From Diploptera punctata (taxonomy: Eukaryota; Arthropoda; Insecta; Blattodea; Blaberidae), in the NCBI GenBank assembly GCA_030220185.1, contig JASPKZ010009852.1, forward strand, positions 53,296-117,295: 64,000 bases of DNA. Reading direction: 5' to 3'. The notes beneath the pieces were generated by a model. The model was not told the DNA's origin. It ran no database searches and worked only from the letters and a program-made list of their open reading frames with translations. Position 1 is the first letter of the stretch. Each line of letters opens with the position of its first letter. This document shows, piece by piece, positions 33,968 to 44,555 of the stretch. The translations under genes and the position numbers were made by a program.

Positions 33968-34050
33968 GAAATGGAGAAAACTGAATAATATTGAACTACA
34001 TAATCTTTATGGTGTAATAAGAACAGTTAAAAGATACCTCATAGTGTTGC
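33834..34050 (+). mobile_element. RTE-A LINE, diverged copy, second segment with (GA)n expansion
   Basis: Continues 33290-33497: ttgagaatatagtgcttagg, then a 60-base GA run (33904-33963), then aatggagaaaactgaataatattgaactacat and ataagaacagttaa. In intact copies this place reads ccaaagagagatgaacagagagg, so the microsatellite grew from the element's own sequence. Confidence 0.75.
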
Positions 34051-34060
34051 TTCCTTCAAA

Positions 34061-34514
34061 TCTTATAGCCTATATAAAAATTAATGTTTGTTTGTTTGTA
34101 TGTTTGTTTGTTCGTTCTTTATGCGCGGCCATACCGTTGATCCGATTGTGATGGGGTTTTTTGCAAAATGTTAAGGAGATTCCCGGGATGAACATAGGCT
34201 ATAAGAGAGCTGTGATACTCAACTCCTACACCCTTAAAAATCGCCCTTTGTAGTGCAAAAAATTAACAGCGCACCGCTGGTGGCAAAAACATATTAATAT
34301 TTATTTTGGAGTAGCAGCGCACGCCGGGTATTAGCTATATAAAACAAAGTCGGATTAGTTACACTATTTATAACTCAAGAACGGCTGGACCGATTTTTAT
34401 GATCTTTGATTTGTTGGATTTGTTTCCGCCCCGAATAGCAGATAACTATTAAAACATCGGAAAAATTAACGTAAAGATATTTAAAGGCGATACGACGTTC
34501 GCCGGGCCAGCTAG
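34061..34514 (+). mobile_element. Non-autonomous Helitron-like element (454 bp)
   Basis: Starts tcttatagcctat after an A and ends ccagctag before a T, the A/TC...CTAG/T arrangement expected of Helitrons. A short hairpin (ggcga, 8-nt loop, tcgcc) ends about 7 bp before the CTAG. Internal phrases such as gaacggctggaccgattttt are common in insect Helitron-type repeats. No Rep/helicase coding. Confidence 0.65.
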
Positions 34515-34564
34515 TATTAAATAAAAGAAAAGGAACAGTTAAGTCTCATAGACTGTAACAGAAC

Positions 34565-35205
34565 AGTATAGACTATATGAGAATGCGCGCGAGGGGTGTG
34601 ATGCGGTGTATCACATAGCTACATAACTATTTGGTTTTGAACGTGAAACAGCGTTTCATTTAGCAAATAAGTGGAGTTATTGTAGAGCAAGTAGGTAGTT
34701 GATATTGTGCGTACCTGTTCGTAAGTACAGTGAAATACCAGCCAAAACAAAAACAATGGGCATGCGACAGAGCAATTTTCGTCTTAAAACGTTTTCATTA
34801 CCTTGTAAACAATGCATAACCTACTATCCGATACAGGGAACATAGACCTGCTTCGTTTGTGAATGACTTGCGAACTAATATCGCGTACACTCGTTTCACG
34901 TCAGTCTGTGGAGCAGCTATTACCCTAAGTAAGCTGGGTAAGTGCTTAATTTGCTATTTGTTCCTGACTACATGGTCAGTATCTACGTCCGTGCGACGCA
35001 CAATAGTGATGCTATGACTGGAGGTAACGTTCTGCTGTGTCGTATATTTTATTGTATATTGCTTTCTAATGTTTACATACAAAAGAATCGCCCAAAAGGT
35101 ATTCAAACACCCCTTCCCACCCCCCCCAATCACTCCAGTTCCATCAACACCAGAACGAGTAAGTTATCGGCATCGTGGGACAAATTCCGCTCTTTAATAA
35201 TTGTC
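34565..35205 (+). repeat. Dispersed repeat X, copy 1
   Basis: Matches 41505-41965 in order: tatagactatatgagaa, gtatcacatagct, gtggagttattgtagag, agttgatattg, cttgtaaacaatgcata, attgctttctaatgttta, atcggcatcgtgg, caaattccgct. It has a C-run near 35118. Coding capacity not evident. Confidence 0.65.
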
Positions 35206-35220
35206 TACACGACCAGCCTC

Positions 35221-35534
35221 ATGCGCTAGTGGTCTAGTGGCCAGCGTTTCTGACTAAAGTTCATGAGGTCCCGAGTTCGATTCCAAGTCAAACCATAGGA
35301 CTTTTTCCTTAAAGGGAATTATGCCTGTGGTTGCCCAAGGTCTGGAATTTAGGTTAAGTTTAGGTTAAGAAATCTCCTAGTGCTTCATTATCATTTATCA
35401 CCCATCATATCTTCGGGGCAACGTAACTCCGTCTTCTAGGCGCCCCAACTTCAGAAGTGGGTTTCAATTAAGTCAGTGACAGGAGAGAACACCAGAAATG
35501 TCGAAACGACAATCTGGGGCATTGAATAAAAAAA
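35221..35534 (+). mobile_element. SINE-B type tail with a different tRNA-like head
   Basis: Head gctagtggtctagtggcc ... gtcccgagttcgattcc (A- and B-box-like). The tail gcgccccaacttcagaagtgg and catt gaataaaaaaaa is shared with SINE-B. It therefore joins a distinct head to the SINE-B 3' end. Confidence 0.75.
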
Positions 35535-35694
35535 ATATATATATACATCGTGTTTTAGACTGTTACGAGGGGGTACATCTCCAGTTGTGTCAACCAAGAG
35601 TTCTTTGTCCTTTTGGTTTATAATTTAAATATCAAATTTAATCCGATGATTAATATTCTCGATCTCTAATGCATTACTTTTTTTACTTACTTAC

Positions 35695-36097
35695 AAGGGA
35701 ACTGTCAGCAAATACATGTCGAAACCTACCTTGAAATTTCTCCCAGAGAGGTGTTGTGATGTACAAAGACCGTGTCCAAAAATTATCTGCCATTTTTAAC
35801 TGTAAGTAACTAAAATCGAAGTCATAATTTAACAATATCAACCCACTGAACGAAGTAGATGAACTCCCTTTATGAGTAAGAGCAGAGTGAAGTGAATCGT
35901 GAAGCGGCGCGGACGGCAGTTATCCCATTATACCAATTCAGGTGTTGCATTACTTCCCTATAGTTTATATCAGAGATTTGGCTCTGAATTTTAGTGCCTT
36001 GCATTTAAAATATATATATTTTTTTGACACGGTCTTTGTACATCACAATGCTTCTCTGGAATAAATTTAGAGGTAGGTTTTGGCTTGCAATGGTTGA
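35695..36097. mobile_element. MITE-like element with about 83-bp TIRs (403 bp)
   Basis: Ends 35695-35780 and 36018-36097 are inverted repeats sharing gtgatgtacaaagaccgtgt, aaacctacct and ggaactgtca-like blocks. The interior is about 240 bp and non-coding. Confidence 0.8.
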
Positions 36098-36501
36098 CAG
36101 TTTCCTTTTTAGTGTAGTTACACGAGTTTTAACCAGGTGGACTAATGTTTTCAGCAGGGATTTTCCTCCCATTTGTTGATACGTAGAGGTTTTAGAGCAC
36201 CTAATCTCGTCTTCATCCTCTTCTGACCATTGATATGCAGACCCATTTCAAGTTGCATTTATCACATTATTTCATAAAAATGGACGACAAATTAAAACTG
36301 TAAAACTTGCTAATCAAATTAAACATAGTAATTTAAGGGTGGACCTACCTCGTTCATTGGTCAAGAAATCCCATGGGGACATTCATGAAAGATCCAAGGC
36401 TCTTTCATATAATCAGTAGTGATTTCATTTTATGACTAACAAAAAAAATACGCGTTACAAGAAGATATTTTAGCAGTGACCATACTATTTACATTTCATG
36501 T

Positions 36502-36947
36502 TGTCAATTGGACGATGTTATGTATCAACCGGCTAAGCGTCATTAAAGAAACTATATTTTAACGCCATCTGTTGCACTGGCTCATGAAGTAAATGTACGC
36601 ACACTTTTAGTTGCAAATTTTTAAATATAGGCTAACCTTATTATTAAAGAAAACTTTAAACGCCATCAGGCATATCAGAGATTTTATGTCTTGCAACAAA
36701 CGGCTATGAAACCAAATCTTTATAAATGCTAATCTAAATTTTACATCATGCAGCTAAGCACCAAATGTTCCCGCTCTTAGCTTGTTGATGCATAACTGTC
36801 AAACAAGGAAAATAACTTGCAATATTAACTATTGTTAGTTAGGCGCTACAATAAATAGTGAAGGTTTACTTAAACTTTAAACGTATTTTTCTCGAAACTT
36901 GCATAATTACTCATAGCCGGTTGATGCATAATACCGTCCAATTGTCA
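36502..36947. mobile_element. MITE-like element with 34-bp TIRs (446 bp)
   Basis: 36502-36535 and 36914-36947 are inverted repeats, 30 of 34 matched, sharing caattggacg and atcaaccggcta. No open frame of note. A weak third trace of the end (ggttgttgaatcattacggac) lies near 37122. Confidence 0.75.
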
Positions 36948-37644
36948 GTAGTGATATATTTAGATTTAATTTAATGAATTGTTACAAGTGATATCATAAC
37001 AGTCATTTCTGTAATGATGAATATTATGTTAGCACATATTTCGGACTTAAAAATAGCTTCAATAATCTCTAAATGTCATAGAGCAAGTTCATTGTGAACA
37101 TATTTTACGAATGTCCTATATCGGTTGTTGAATCATTACGGACATGTTAATATTTATTTATTAAAATTAAGGAATACGACATAATGAAATTAAATTATTC
37201 ACATTGAAACAATTGAAAATGTTTCACGATTTCTTTTCAGAAATTCCTCTCAACTCATCCACTGTGCTGCCCGAGTTCGAACTCGGTTGATTTATCCCGT
37301 AATCAGGCATGTTGTCCAAGCTTCCTTACATTACATTTCTGGATCACTGCCACAGGATAATTACATTCTTGTAAAGTATGAACATCGTTAATGATAATAA
37401 TATGTAGACATCCCGTACGGTGCAGGTCTCCCATTACGTTCCAAGAGAAAGCTGAATGCTTTCTAAATTAATGGATGAATTAGTGGAATTTGACTGTGAA
37501 TAGAAATATTAATTCTTGATTATAGAGGTGAAATAATTTAATAAGACCTTTCATTATAATCAGAGCTCCAATAGCACCTGGGTTGTATTTTCCATAATCG
37601 CTTCCTATGTACCTAAATATATCTAGCATTTATAATTTTCAAAG
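36948..37644. other. No gene or repeat recognised
   Basis: AT-rich intron sequence. Confidence 0.4.
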
Positions 37645-37885
37645 TTGTATGTCACGAATGGGAAATGAAAGCGAGGCATGGAAACTCCATGTAGGAAAAC
37701 CAGAGGGAAAGCGCCTTACAAGTAGGCCAATACTGAGGTGGAAAAATAACATTAACCATGATTTGAGCGAGATAAATTATACAGAGGATGATTGGAAAAC
37801 GATAGCTTTGGATAGAGATGTATGGAGTGCTAATGTTCGCTATGCCATGAAATTACGGGTTCGATAGCGCCAGTGAGTTAGTTAC
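37645..37885 (+). mobile_element. RTE-A LINE, diverged 3'-end copy
   Basis: Frame 37607-37867 reads MGNESEAWKLHVGKPEGKR ... DLSEINYTEDDWKTIALDRDVW ... MKLRVR, the C terminus of the family. It ends agttagttacttaac (worn tail). Probably one of the older copies. Confidence 0.88.
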
Positions 37886-37904
37886 TTAACAAAAATGTAG
37901 AGTG

Positions 37905-38035
37905 GTTGAGGGTAAAAACGGTCGACACGAAGGGCTGACAATTCATATGATGACTCGTACCGAGCCTTAACCTCCTACTACCCCAAGGGCCTTTTTTGAC
38001 CTAGTGAGATCACGTTATGTTTTAACAGAAAATTA
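37905..38035 (+). mobile_element. SINE-D 3' fragment
   Basis: gaagggctgacaattca, gagccttaacctcctactacccc and aagggcctt match the 3' half of the copy at 42550-42840. Confidence 0.65.
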
Positions 38036-38283
38036 ACAACAAAAACGGTTAACATTTGAGGAGGAACACATTATAAGTACAGGTACGGAAAAAGAGCTGA
38101 GCATAGATTTTTACCTCCTGTGCTATCCATTAGGCATACTTGCTGCTCCAGTTCCAACCTCATGAATTTTGAAATCATTCTGTTGAACATTAGTTTCATT
38201 ACCGTTTATTTTAAATATAGTACCACTGATAGAGTGTATATTCATAAACTAAATAATCAAATTCACCAATTGATAATTGTCAT

Positions 38284-38404
38284 AAGTAATGTGACGATAC
38301 ATTTACAAAGTAACAAGTGAATTTATCTAGAGGATTTGGAAATCAAGAGTGATATTTGTTAGGACAATTCAACGAATAAAAATAAGGTGGTTACTAAAAA
38401 ATCT
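38284..38404 (+). repeat. HP element 8, left piece
   Basis: cataagtaatgtgacg, gaatttatctagaggatttggaaatcaagagtg and gttaggacaattcaacgaataaa follow the HP order, but the hairpin's left arm is degraded. Split by a SINE-A. Confidence 0.7.
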
Positions 38405-38416
38405 ATATTTAAATAT

Positions 38417-38734
38417 CCATCCTTCCATAGTAACTCTGCCCGAAGGCAGGTCCTTCACTGCAATCATAGCATTTTCATGCTATGCTTTGCAGCTTTACTA
38501 GGGAATTGTAGGTGTGGTAGCTTCCCGTTGCTTTCCACACCGCGAAGGATGATGATGATGATGGCCATATGATTTCGGGGACCGTTTGGGCCTTAAAGTT
38601 TTCCTGACATTTGTCTTACAGGTGAGGAAAAACCCCGATTAAAACCTCGCCCAAAAAAACTGTCCCGATCGGAGATCGAACCCGAGCTGGTGCGTGACAA
38701 GGCAGCACGCTAACTCGAGACCACAGCGGTGGAC
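38417..38734 (-). mobile_element. SINE-A copy inside HP element 8, 12-bp TSDs
   Basis: 318 bp on the minus strand with head (ccaccgctgtggtctcgagtt), B-box-like gggttcgatctcc and (ATGG)n-type 3' end at 38417. atatttaaatat occurs at 38405-38416 and 38735-38746. The same motif is single at the corresponding place of other HP copies. Confidence 0.92.
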
Positions 38735-38746
38735 ATATTTAAATAT

Positions 38747-39395
38747 GGTTATTTTAAAATATTTATATACTTAATATAAGGGCGATGTTTGAAAACAAAT
38801 CTGAATTGTGATGTTGTTTCATTTGTTTATCCAGTGCAACTTGGTCATATTATTTATTGCCATCTGGCGTGGGAAACTTCAAATAGGATTGCAATATTAT
38901 AAGAATGCACCCTAGTGGAGAAAAAATGAAACACGTTAAACTGTATATTATAACCAACATTATAGAGTATTAATTTACTTTTTAGTAAACGACTCAGTAA
39001 AATCATTACTTAAAAAGATATAATTATTGAACACACAATTATCAACGTTGTTGACAAAATTTTCGAACTGGCTTCAAATATATTTCGTATTACTTTGAAT
39101 GTTTTGAGGCTTATATTGCTGGATTATATCGTCTATATCTTCATTTGAAGCGCACCCAAATATTGTCAGCCATTTTGCACATTCAAACCTAGCGGCTCTG
39201 TTGGAAAGTCTGTCACTGCAAAATAATGCTCTGACCTGTTCAGGATGTTAAAATATAGGAGCTATCTTTCACACAAAAGCAGGAGGTGGTTGAGATAATT
39301 CGATAAAGTGTGGTGAAACATAACTGTCATTGGTTGTAAAACAAACTTCATTGATTGGTCATTAACTCCCATTTGGGGCACGATTTAAATGTAGT
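38747..39395 (+). repeat. HP element 8, right piece
   Basis: Continues with ggttattttaaaatatttatat, gcgatgtttgaaaacaaat, gattgcaatattataagaatgc, gtcactgcaaaataatg, cattggttgtaaaacaa and ctcccatttggggcac. The terminal gttaaatagtc is worn. Confidence 0.75.
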
Positions 39396-39899
39396 CATTT
39401 ATAATGAAATGTAGTTTAAAGTTATTTTATAAAATGATGTTCGCTTGTTTAACGGTAAAGTGATGAGTCGCATGTTACAGTTTTAGCTCTGTTTTCATAT
39501 TATTTTAATTCGAATTTATATTATTTTTACCAAATTTCTTTTTTACCCCAGTTTAACGGACATCATCATAGTCTCGCCAGCCTGAGCCAGGTTCAGAGAT
39601 AATTTTTATAAATCCAATACCACTTGCTGGATAAATTTGAAATGCTGCATTCTTAAACTTAAAATTCTGGGCTTTCGTTTGATATGAGTGATATTAATAT
39701 AAAGTGTATAAGTAATTAATTATTAAAAAACATTTTACCAAAATTAAAGGAGGCCTGCTTCGATTTACAAAAAAATCATGAAAACATTTTAAATCTAAGT
39801 GTAATTACATTTTTTCTAATTGTCAAACCAAAGACTTCAACGTGTTCGTAATTCGTGCATATGTTTTTATTTGTGGTATTTCCAGATTTTTGATCATGT

Positions 39900-40600
39900 T
39901 ACACCATCCCTGGAACAATTGTCATGGCTTTGTTAACAAGATCCTAAAACCGTTCATTCTCTACCTCTTCTCTATAAAATGCTATACACATCATAACCTA
40001 ATTATTTATCGCGCCGCTTCGTTAGATTCTCTGATATACTCTAAATTAGGCACACGGTCCCATCAGCACATTGTCCTTTCAATCCCTCTTCATCACACTA
40101 CCTATTACTCAAAATCTTTTAAAGTTTCTTTTGCAAGTACATGAAATTCTCTTCCACCCTATATCACAGACTGCAACTTTAACATCTTTCATAGACAAAC
40201 TGATACTTTTATTAACCAACTGACCGAAATATCTCACTAATAGTATTCTAGTATTAAAGATGTAGGCCCTATTAATATTTATACATAATGCCTTATATAG
40301 GCCTATATAAAAGCAATAGATTAATTCATTAAAGTTCATTACTTTCCTTTTTTCATGAATAGTATATTAGAGTTGTTCTTCCTTTGTGCATATATTATTT
40401 TATTAGTTTTAGTTTGAATTATCTTTAATTTTATTATATTATTAGATTTTATTTTTATTATTGTCCAGTTTGTCCAGATAATCGTTTAGTATCTAATATT
40501 ATTGTGATGTTTGTATTTAAATGTAACATATGTTTGTCCTGGTCAGTGGAAGAGAAGGCCACGCGGTCTTAACTCCACGAGGATAAATTGTGCGGGTTGC
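39900..40600 (+). mobile_element. LINE 3' part (C-terminal reverse transcriptase remnant and 3' UTR)
   Basis: A broken frame reads SLDSLIYSKLGTRSHQHIVL, then after a shift near 40138 NSLPPYITDCNF. That is the usual C-terminal end of Jockey/CR1-type reverse transcriptases (inference). 3' UTR phrases gtaacatatgtttgtcctgg and gtggaagagaaggccac match 56500-56640. Confidence 0.65.
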
Positions 40601-41504
40601 AACCTCGTTGCAGAGTGGATCGTCTTTTTGTTTCCGTTGCTTCTATTAGCGTAGATTTTATTACATCCAAGGTTATAAATCACAAAGCTTTTGCCCCGGG
40701 CCCATAGGAGGCAAAGATTGATTCATCTTTCTTTCCTAAGCACTTAAGTATAAATCAATAATAGTTCTCAAAACACCAGAGTAACTTAAAATGAATGTTT
40801 TCACTATAATTATTAATCAGGAAAGCTAGACAGAAAAATAAAGGGAGCTAGAATGATTTCCTAAATAAGTGAGTTTCCGTACAGGAATATCAAACAGCAA
40901 CATGCACATAAATCACTTGAACATTAAGTTGGATAAGTATAAAAATGATATTTAATGTAAACAAGAAGTCTGAAGTAAAAACATAACAAAGATAAACATT
41001 TGATCATTCAACAAAAGTAAATAAATAATAATGATTTTACATGACAAAAAAACCATATCATACCTCACACCACATTCATACTATAGTCCAAGCCAGGGTG
41101 GCTTTCCCGGTCTTCAGGACCAACTTAAACTCCGCCGCTCGCGGCTCCAGACGACCTTGTCAACTTAAAGTTCCGATCCAAACATGGATGAAAGAATGAA
41201 TGAATGATAACGTTCTCGCTGAGCATAGCGTATTTGAGCGTTCCGAGGTAGGAGGGGAGATGCGCCGCACAAACAGCGCACCAGGAGTGGTAAAAAGGGA
41301 GAGTGGGGGTAGATGCATAGAGAAAGGATATTGGCATAGTTCACGAATCTTACTGTCCAGGGAGGATTACGACACTAACGTAGTGAACCGAAAATCACAC
41401 TTTCGGTTCAAAATAAATAAATAATATTATTATAGAGGATGACATTGGCAGTATAGTGTAATAACCAGAGAGCGGAATATATTCCACAATGTCGAAAACT
41501 TACT
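40601..41504. other. No gene; GC-richer block 41080-41330 and small hairpin 41382-41409
   Basis: The block at 41080-41330 has open frames on both strands with no domain. The hairpin has a 10-bp perfect stem (tgaaccgaaa/tttcggttca) around 7 nt. Confidence 0.45.
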
Positions 41505-41965
41505 AGTGCTGATATAGACTATACGAGAACACGTGCGAGGAGTATCACATAGCTGCATAACTACCGGGCTATGAAGAGAGCTCTATCATGTAGAAAGACA
41601 GATGCAATAAACAACGTTTCATTTAGTAAAAAAAGGTGGAGTTATTGTAGAGTCCGTCGATAGTTGATATTGCGCGATCCTGATCTTACGTGTAGTCAAA
41701 TGCCACACATAATGATAACATATGTGATGCGATAGGACAATCTTTGTCTTAAAACATTCAATAACTTGTAAGCAATGCATAAACTAAGTATATTTTATTG
41801 TATTATGCGCCTTATATTGCTTCCTAATGTTTATTTTCCAGAATAATTGCCCGATAGGTATTGCAGACATGTGATACACCCCATCCCACCCCCTCCCGAT
41901 AGCTCCAGTACAGTCGATACCAGTACAAGAGTCATCGGCATCGTGGAACAAATTCCGCTTTCTAG
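41505..41965 (+). repeat. Dispersed repeat X, copy 2
   Basis: Shorter counterpart of 34565-35205, lacking about 150 bp of its middle. Ends tcatcggcatcgtggaacaaattccgctttc. Immediately followed by an RTE-A copy. Confidence 0.65.
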
Positions 41966-41971
41966 TGATAA

Positions 41972-42549
41972 CTAACTCACTGGCACTATCGAAACCATAG
42001 GTTCATGGCCGCGTGGACATAAGCTCCCCATACATCCCTATCCTGGGCTGTTTTCCAATCATTCCCTGTATAATGTGCTTCCCTCAAATCATACTTAATG
42101 TTATTCTCCCACCTCATTATTAGTCTACCAACTGGGCGTTTTCCCTCTGGTATTCCTACAAGAAGCCTCCATGCACGATATTCGTGCCACATGTCCTGCC
42201 CATCGCAGTCTATGAGATTTAACTGTTCTTATATCTGGCTTCCTATAAAGACCATGTAGTTCATTGTTATACAGTTTTCTCCATTCACCTGTCTTTTCCT
42301 CTCTCTTTGGACCAAAAATTGTCCTGAGAACTTTATTCTCAAATACTCGTATTCTCCTTTCCTCCCTTAAAGTACGTAAGAGTCCATGTTTTGCATCCGT
42401 ATAATATAACTGGTCGAATAACAGTTTTATGTATTTTCAGTTTAACGATTTTTGAAAGGAGTTGGGACGTTAAGAGTCCCTGTAATGCATAATAGCACGC
42501 ATTTCCAGAATTGAGCCTATGTTTAATTTCCTTGTGCACCTCATTCCTA
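41972..42549 (-). mobile_element. RTE-A LINE copy, 3' segment
   Basis: Minus strand; frame 41986-42192 gives the C terminus, 42339-42539 the HKEIKHRLNSGNACYYALQG block. Interrupted at 42550 by a SINE-D. Confidence 0.9.
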
Positions 42550-42840
42550 GGGACACGCCGTAGCGTAGTGGATAAGGCACTGCACTACAAGCCGGGAGGT
42601 CCCGGTGGGGTCAGGATTTTTAAACTAACCCAAACCCTCTGGCGCACTTTGACCTTGGGTAGACTCAACCTCTAACGGAAATGAGTACCAGATGCTTTCT
42701 CTGGGGTAAAGGAGGCCGTCACGCAGGGCTGACAACTCGGCTGACATGAAGTGCCGATTGTCTAGAAAAGTGGGAGCCTTAACCTCCCACTACCCCAAGG
42801 GCCTCTTGAGCCTGTAGTGGGATTATTTTACTTTACTTAT
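42550..42840 (+). mobile_element. SINE-D, complete copy with 10-bp TSDs
   Basis: 291 bp: tRNA-like head (gccgtagcgtagtggataag ... ggaggtcccggtggggtc), body, and 3' end ttttactttactt. ctcattccta is found at 42540-42549 and 42841-42850, which are contiguous in other RTE-A copies. Confidence 0.92.
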
Positions 42841-42897
42841 CTCATTCCTATTTGTGATTATTGTTCCTAGATATTTGAATTCAGCCACTTCCTCAGA
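42841..42897 (-). mobile_element. RTE-A LINE copy, 5'-truncated remainder
   Basis: Continues the copy at 41972-42549 (tttgtgattattgttcctag, gaattcagccacttcctcag) and stops at about 42897. Confidence 0.85.
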
Positions 42898-43624
42898 GTT
42901 CATATTAATTTTAGAAGTTTTTAAAATCTTCTTTATTTTTTTAATTATTCATGAAATTCCACAGACATTTTTCTTCCATGTTCATTTTAGATAATCCTCT
43001 ATAATGTACTATAAATGTTTATGCAAAATTTCAAGAAAATCTCAAATAGTTTGATTTTTTTGTAATTCCAAGTATTTAAATTTGTTACTTTTTAAAGAAT
43101 TGCTTATACACTTCATATTAATGTTACTCTATAAGCCTATAATTTTTTGCTATAAGAACCTCTTAAAAACACAGTTTATCTCATGGTCACTTCTTCACAC
43201 TCGCATAGGCTTCACTTAAAATACTACGTTGTTTGTCACTGCTCAGATCACCTTCGTGGGTCTGTTATTCGGGCACGGCTGAATATCTAAGTCTCCATCC
43301 AGTCTTTTATAATGAAGATGTCCAGAAGTTTCCAGAGGCGACCTACAGTATAGCACCATCGCCACTAGAGCAGTCGCGAAAGCGAAACTACCAGAAAACA
43401 TATCTGGAGAGATTTCTCGCGAGTTACACACGACCCGAATCCCATTGTCTTATAAGACGAGATCAGAGTTCTGCCGCCTCCCGCAAAATCGATTGGCGGT
43501 AATTGGAGCAACGGTTCAACAGTGGGTCACAATTAATACATATATATATCTATAGAAATGACATTCCTCAACATTTTTTTTAAATTATTTTTGTTACAAC
43601 CTTTATAGTATAAGACCATTCTGG
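42898..43624. other. No gene recognised; GC-rich block 43200-43510
   Basis: The block has several CpG dinucleotides (cgcgaaagcg, ctcgcgagtt). Its frames (43233-43502 plus, 43243-43431 minus) have no domain. It may be a regulatory region or repeat remnant. Confidence 0.35.
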
Positions 43625-43898
43625 GCTGGCCCCGATGGTCTACTTGTCTCTGTATCCGAGATTCACAGGTTCAAATCTGACCAGATTCTAATTATTTTTT
43701 AGAGGGTAAAAGGTTTGAAAACTACTGCGATTACTAGTAGTAGATGATGACCGACGACTAGCATTGTCCAAGATGCTGCATTATTTTCGGCTCCTTGGCA
43801 AATAATATATTTGTGGCTATGGTATGGGATTTTGTCTATTTGGCGCGCTTAGGTCTGGCTGAAAATAGGTCTTAACTTAGATGTGGGGATGTGACAAC
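43625..43898 (+). mobile_element. Probable tRNA-headed SINE, 5' part
   Basis: ccccgatggtctacttgtct and acaggttcaaatctgacc resemble A and B boxes at normal spacing. The sequence appears to resume at 45290 after the tRNA-like array. Confidence 0.5.
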
Positions 43899-43910
43899 TG
43901 AAGAAGAGGA
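43899..43910. repeat. 12-bp direct repeat, left boundary of tRNA-like array
   Basis: tgaagaagagga, repeated exactly at 45278-45289. Behaves as a target-site duplication of the block 43911-45277. Confidence 0.8.
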
Positions 43911-43932
43911 TATTTGAAGAGAAAAATTATAC

Positions 43933-44005
43933 GCTCAGACCGGGACTTGAACCCGGGACCCTTGGTTCTCTAGACCAAGTGCTCTACCAACTGAGCTACC
44001 TGAGC
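43933..44005 (-). tRNA. tRNA-like gene, copy 1, anticodon probably AGA
   Basis: Acceptor stem GCTCAGG/TCTGAGC fully paired (one G-T), D arm GCTC/GAGC, T arm CCGGG-TTCAAGT-CCCGG. A box TAGCTCAGTTGG and B box GGTTCAAGTCC are perfect. The anticodon arm has six pairs (CTTGGT/ACCAAG) closing CTAGAGA, so the triplet after U33 is AGA (Ser), yet there is no long variable arm. A TTTTT terminator follows within 10 nt. May be a tRNA-derived gene rather than a working tRNA-Ser. Confidence 0.7.
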
Positions 44006-44225
44006 AAGTACCGATCTAAACGCAAATCTTTCTCTATATACATTGTAATTCCCGTCCACCAAATGCTATGAAGCCATGCTTCTATCTTGCAAATGGCGGC
44101 TCCTTAATTAAGAAGACATATTTGGGAATTATACATTACAACCAGTACGGCTTTTTCCATGTTATTATTATTGATTTCGTGCATCTCATTGATGGATAAA
44201 TCATATTTGAAGAGAAACATTATAC

Positions 44226-44298
44226 GCTCAGACCGGGACTTGAACCCGGGACCCTTGGTTCTCTAGACCAAGTGCTCTACCAACTGAGCTACCTGAGC
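44226..44298 (-). tRNA. tRNA-like gene, copy 2
   Basis: Identical in the 73 folded bases to copy 1. The downstream T-run is interrupted (gtttctc), so its Pol III terminator is weak. Confidence 0.7.
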
Positions 44299-44555
44299 AA
44301 GTACCGATCTAAACGCAAATCTTTCTCTATATACATTGTAATTTCCGTCCACCAAATGCTATGAAGCCATGCTTCTATCTTGCAAATCAATAATAATAAC
44401 ATGGAAAAAGCCGTACTGGCTGTAATGTATAATTCCCAAATATGTCTTCTTGATTAAGGAGCCGCTATTTGCAAGATAGAAGCATGGCTTCATAGCATTT
44501 GGTGGACGGGAATTACAATGTATATAGAGAAAGATTTGCGTTTAGATCGGTACTT

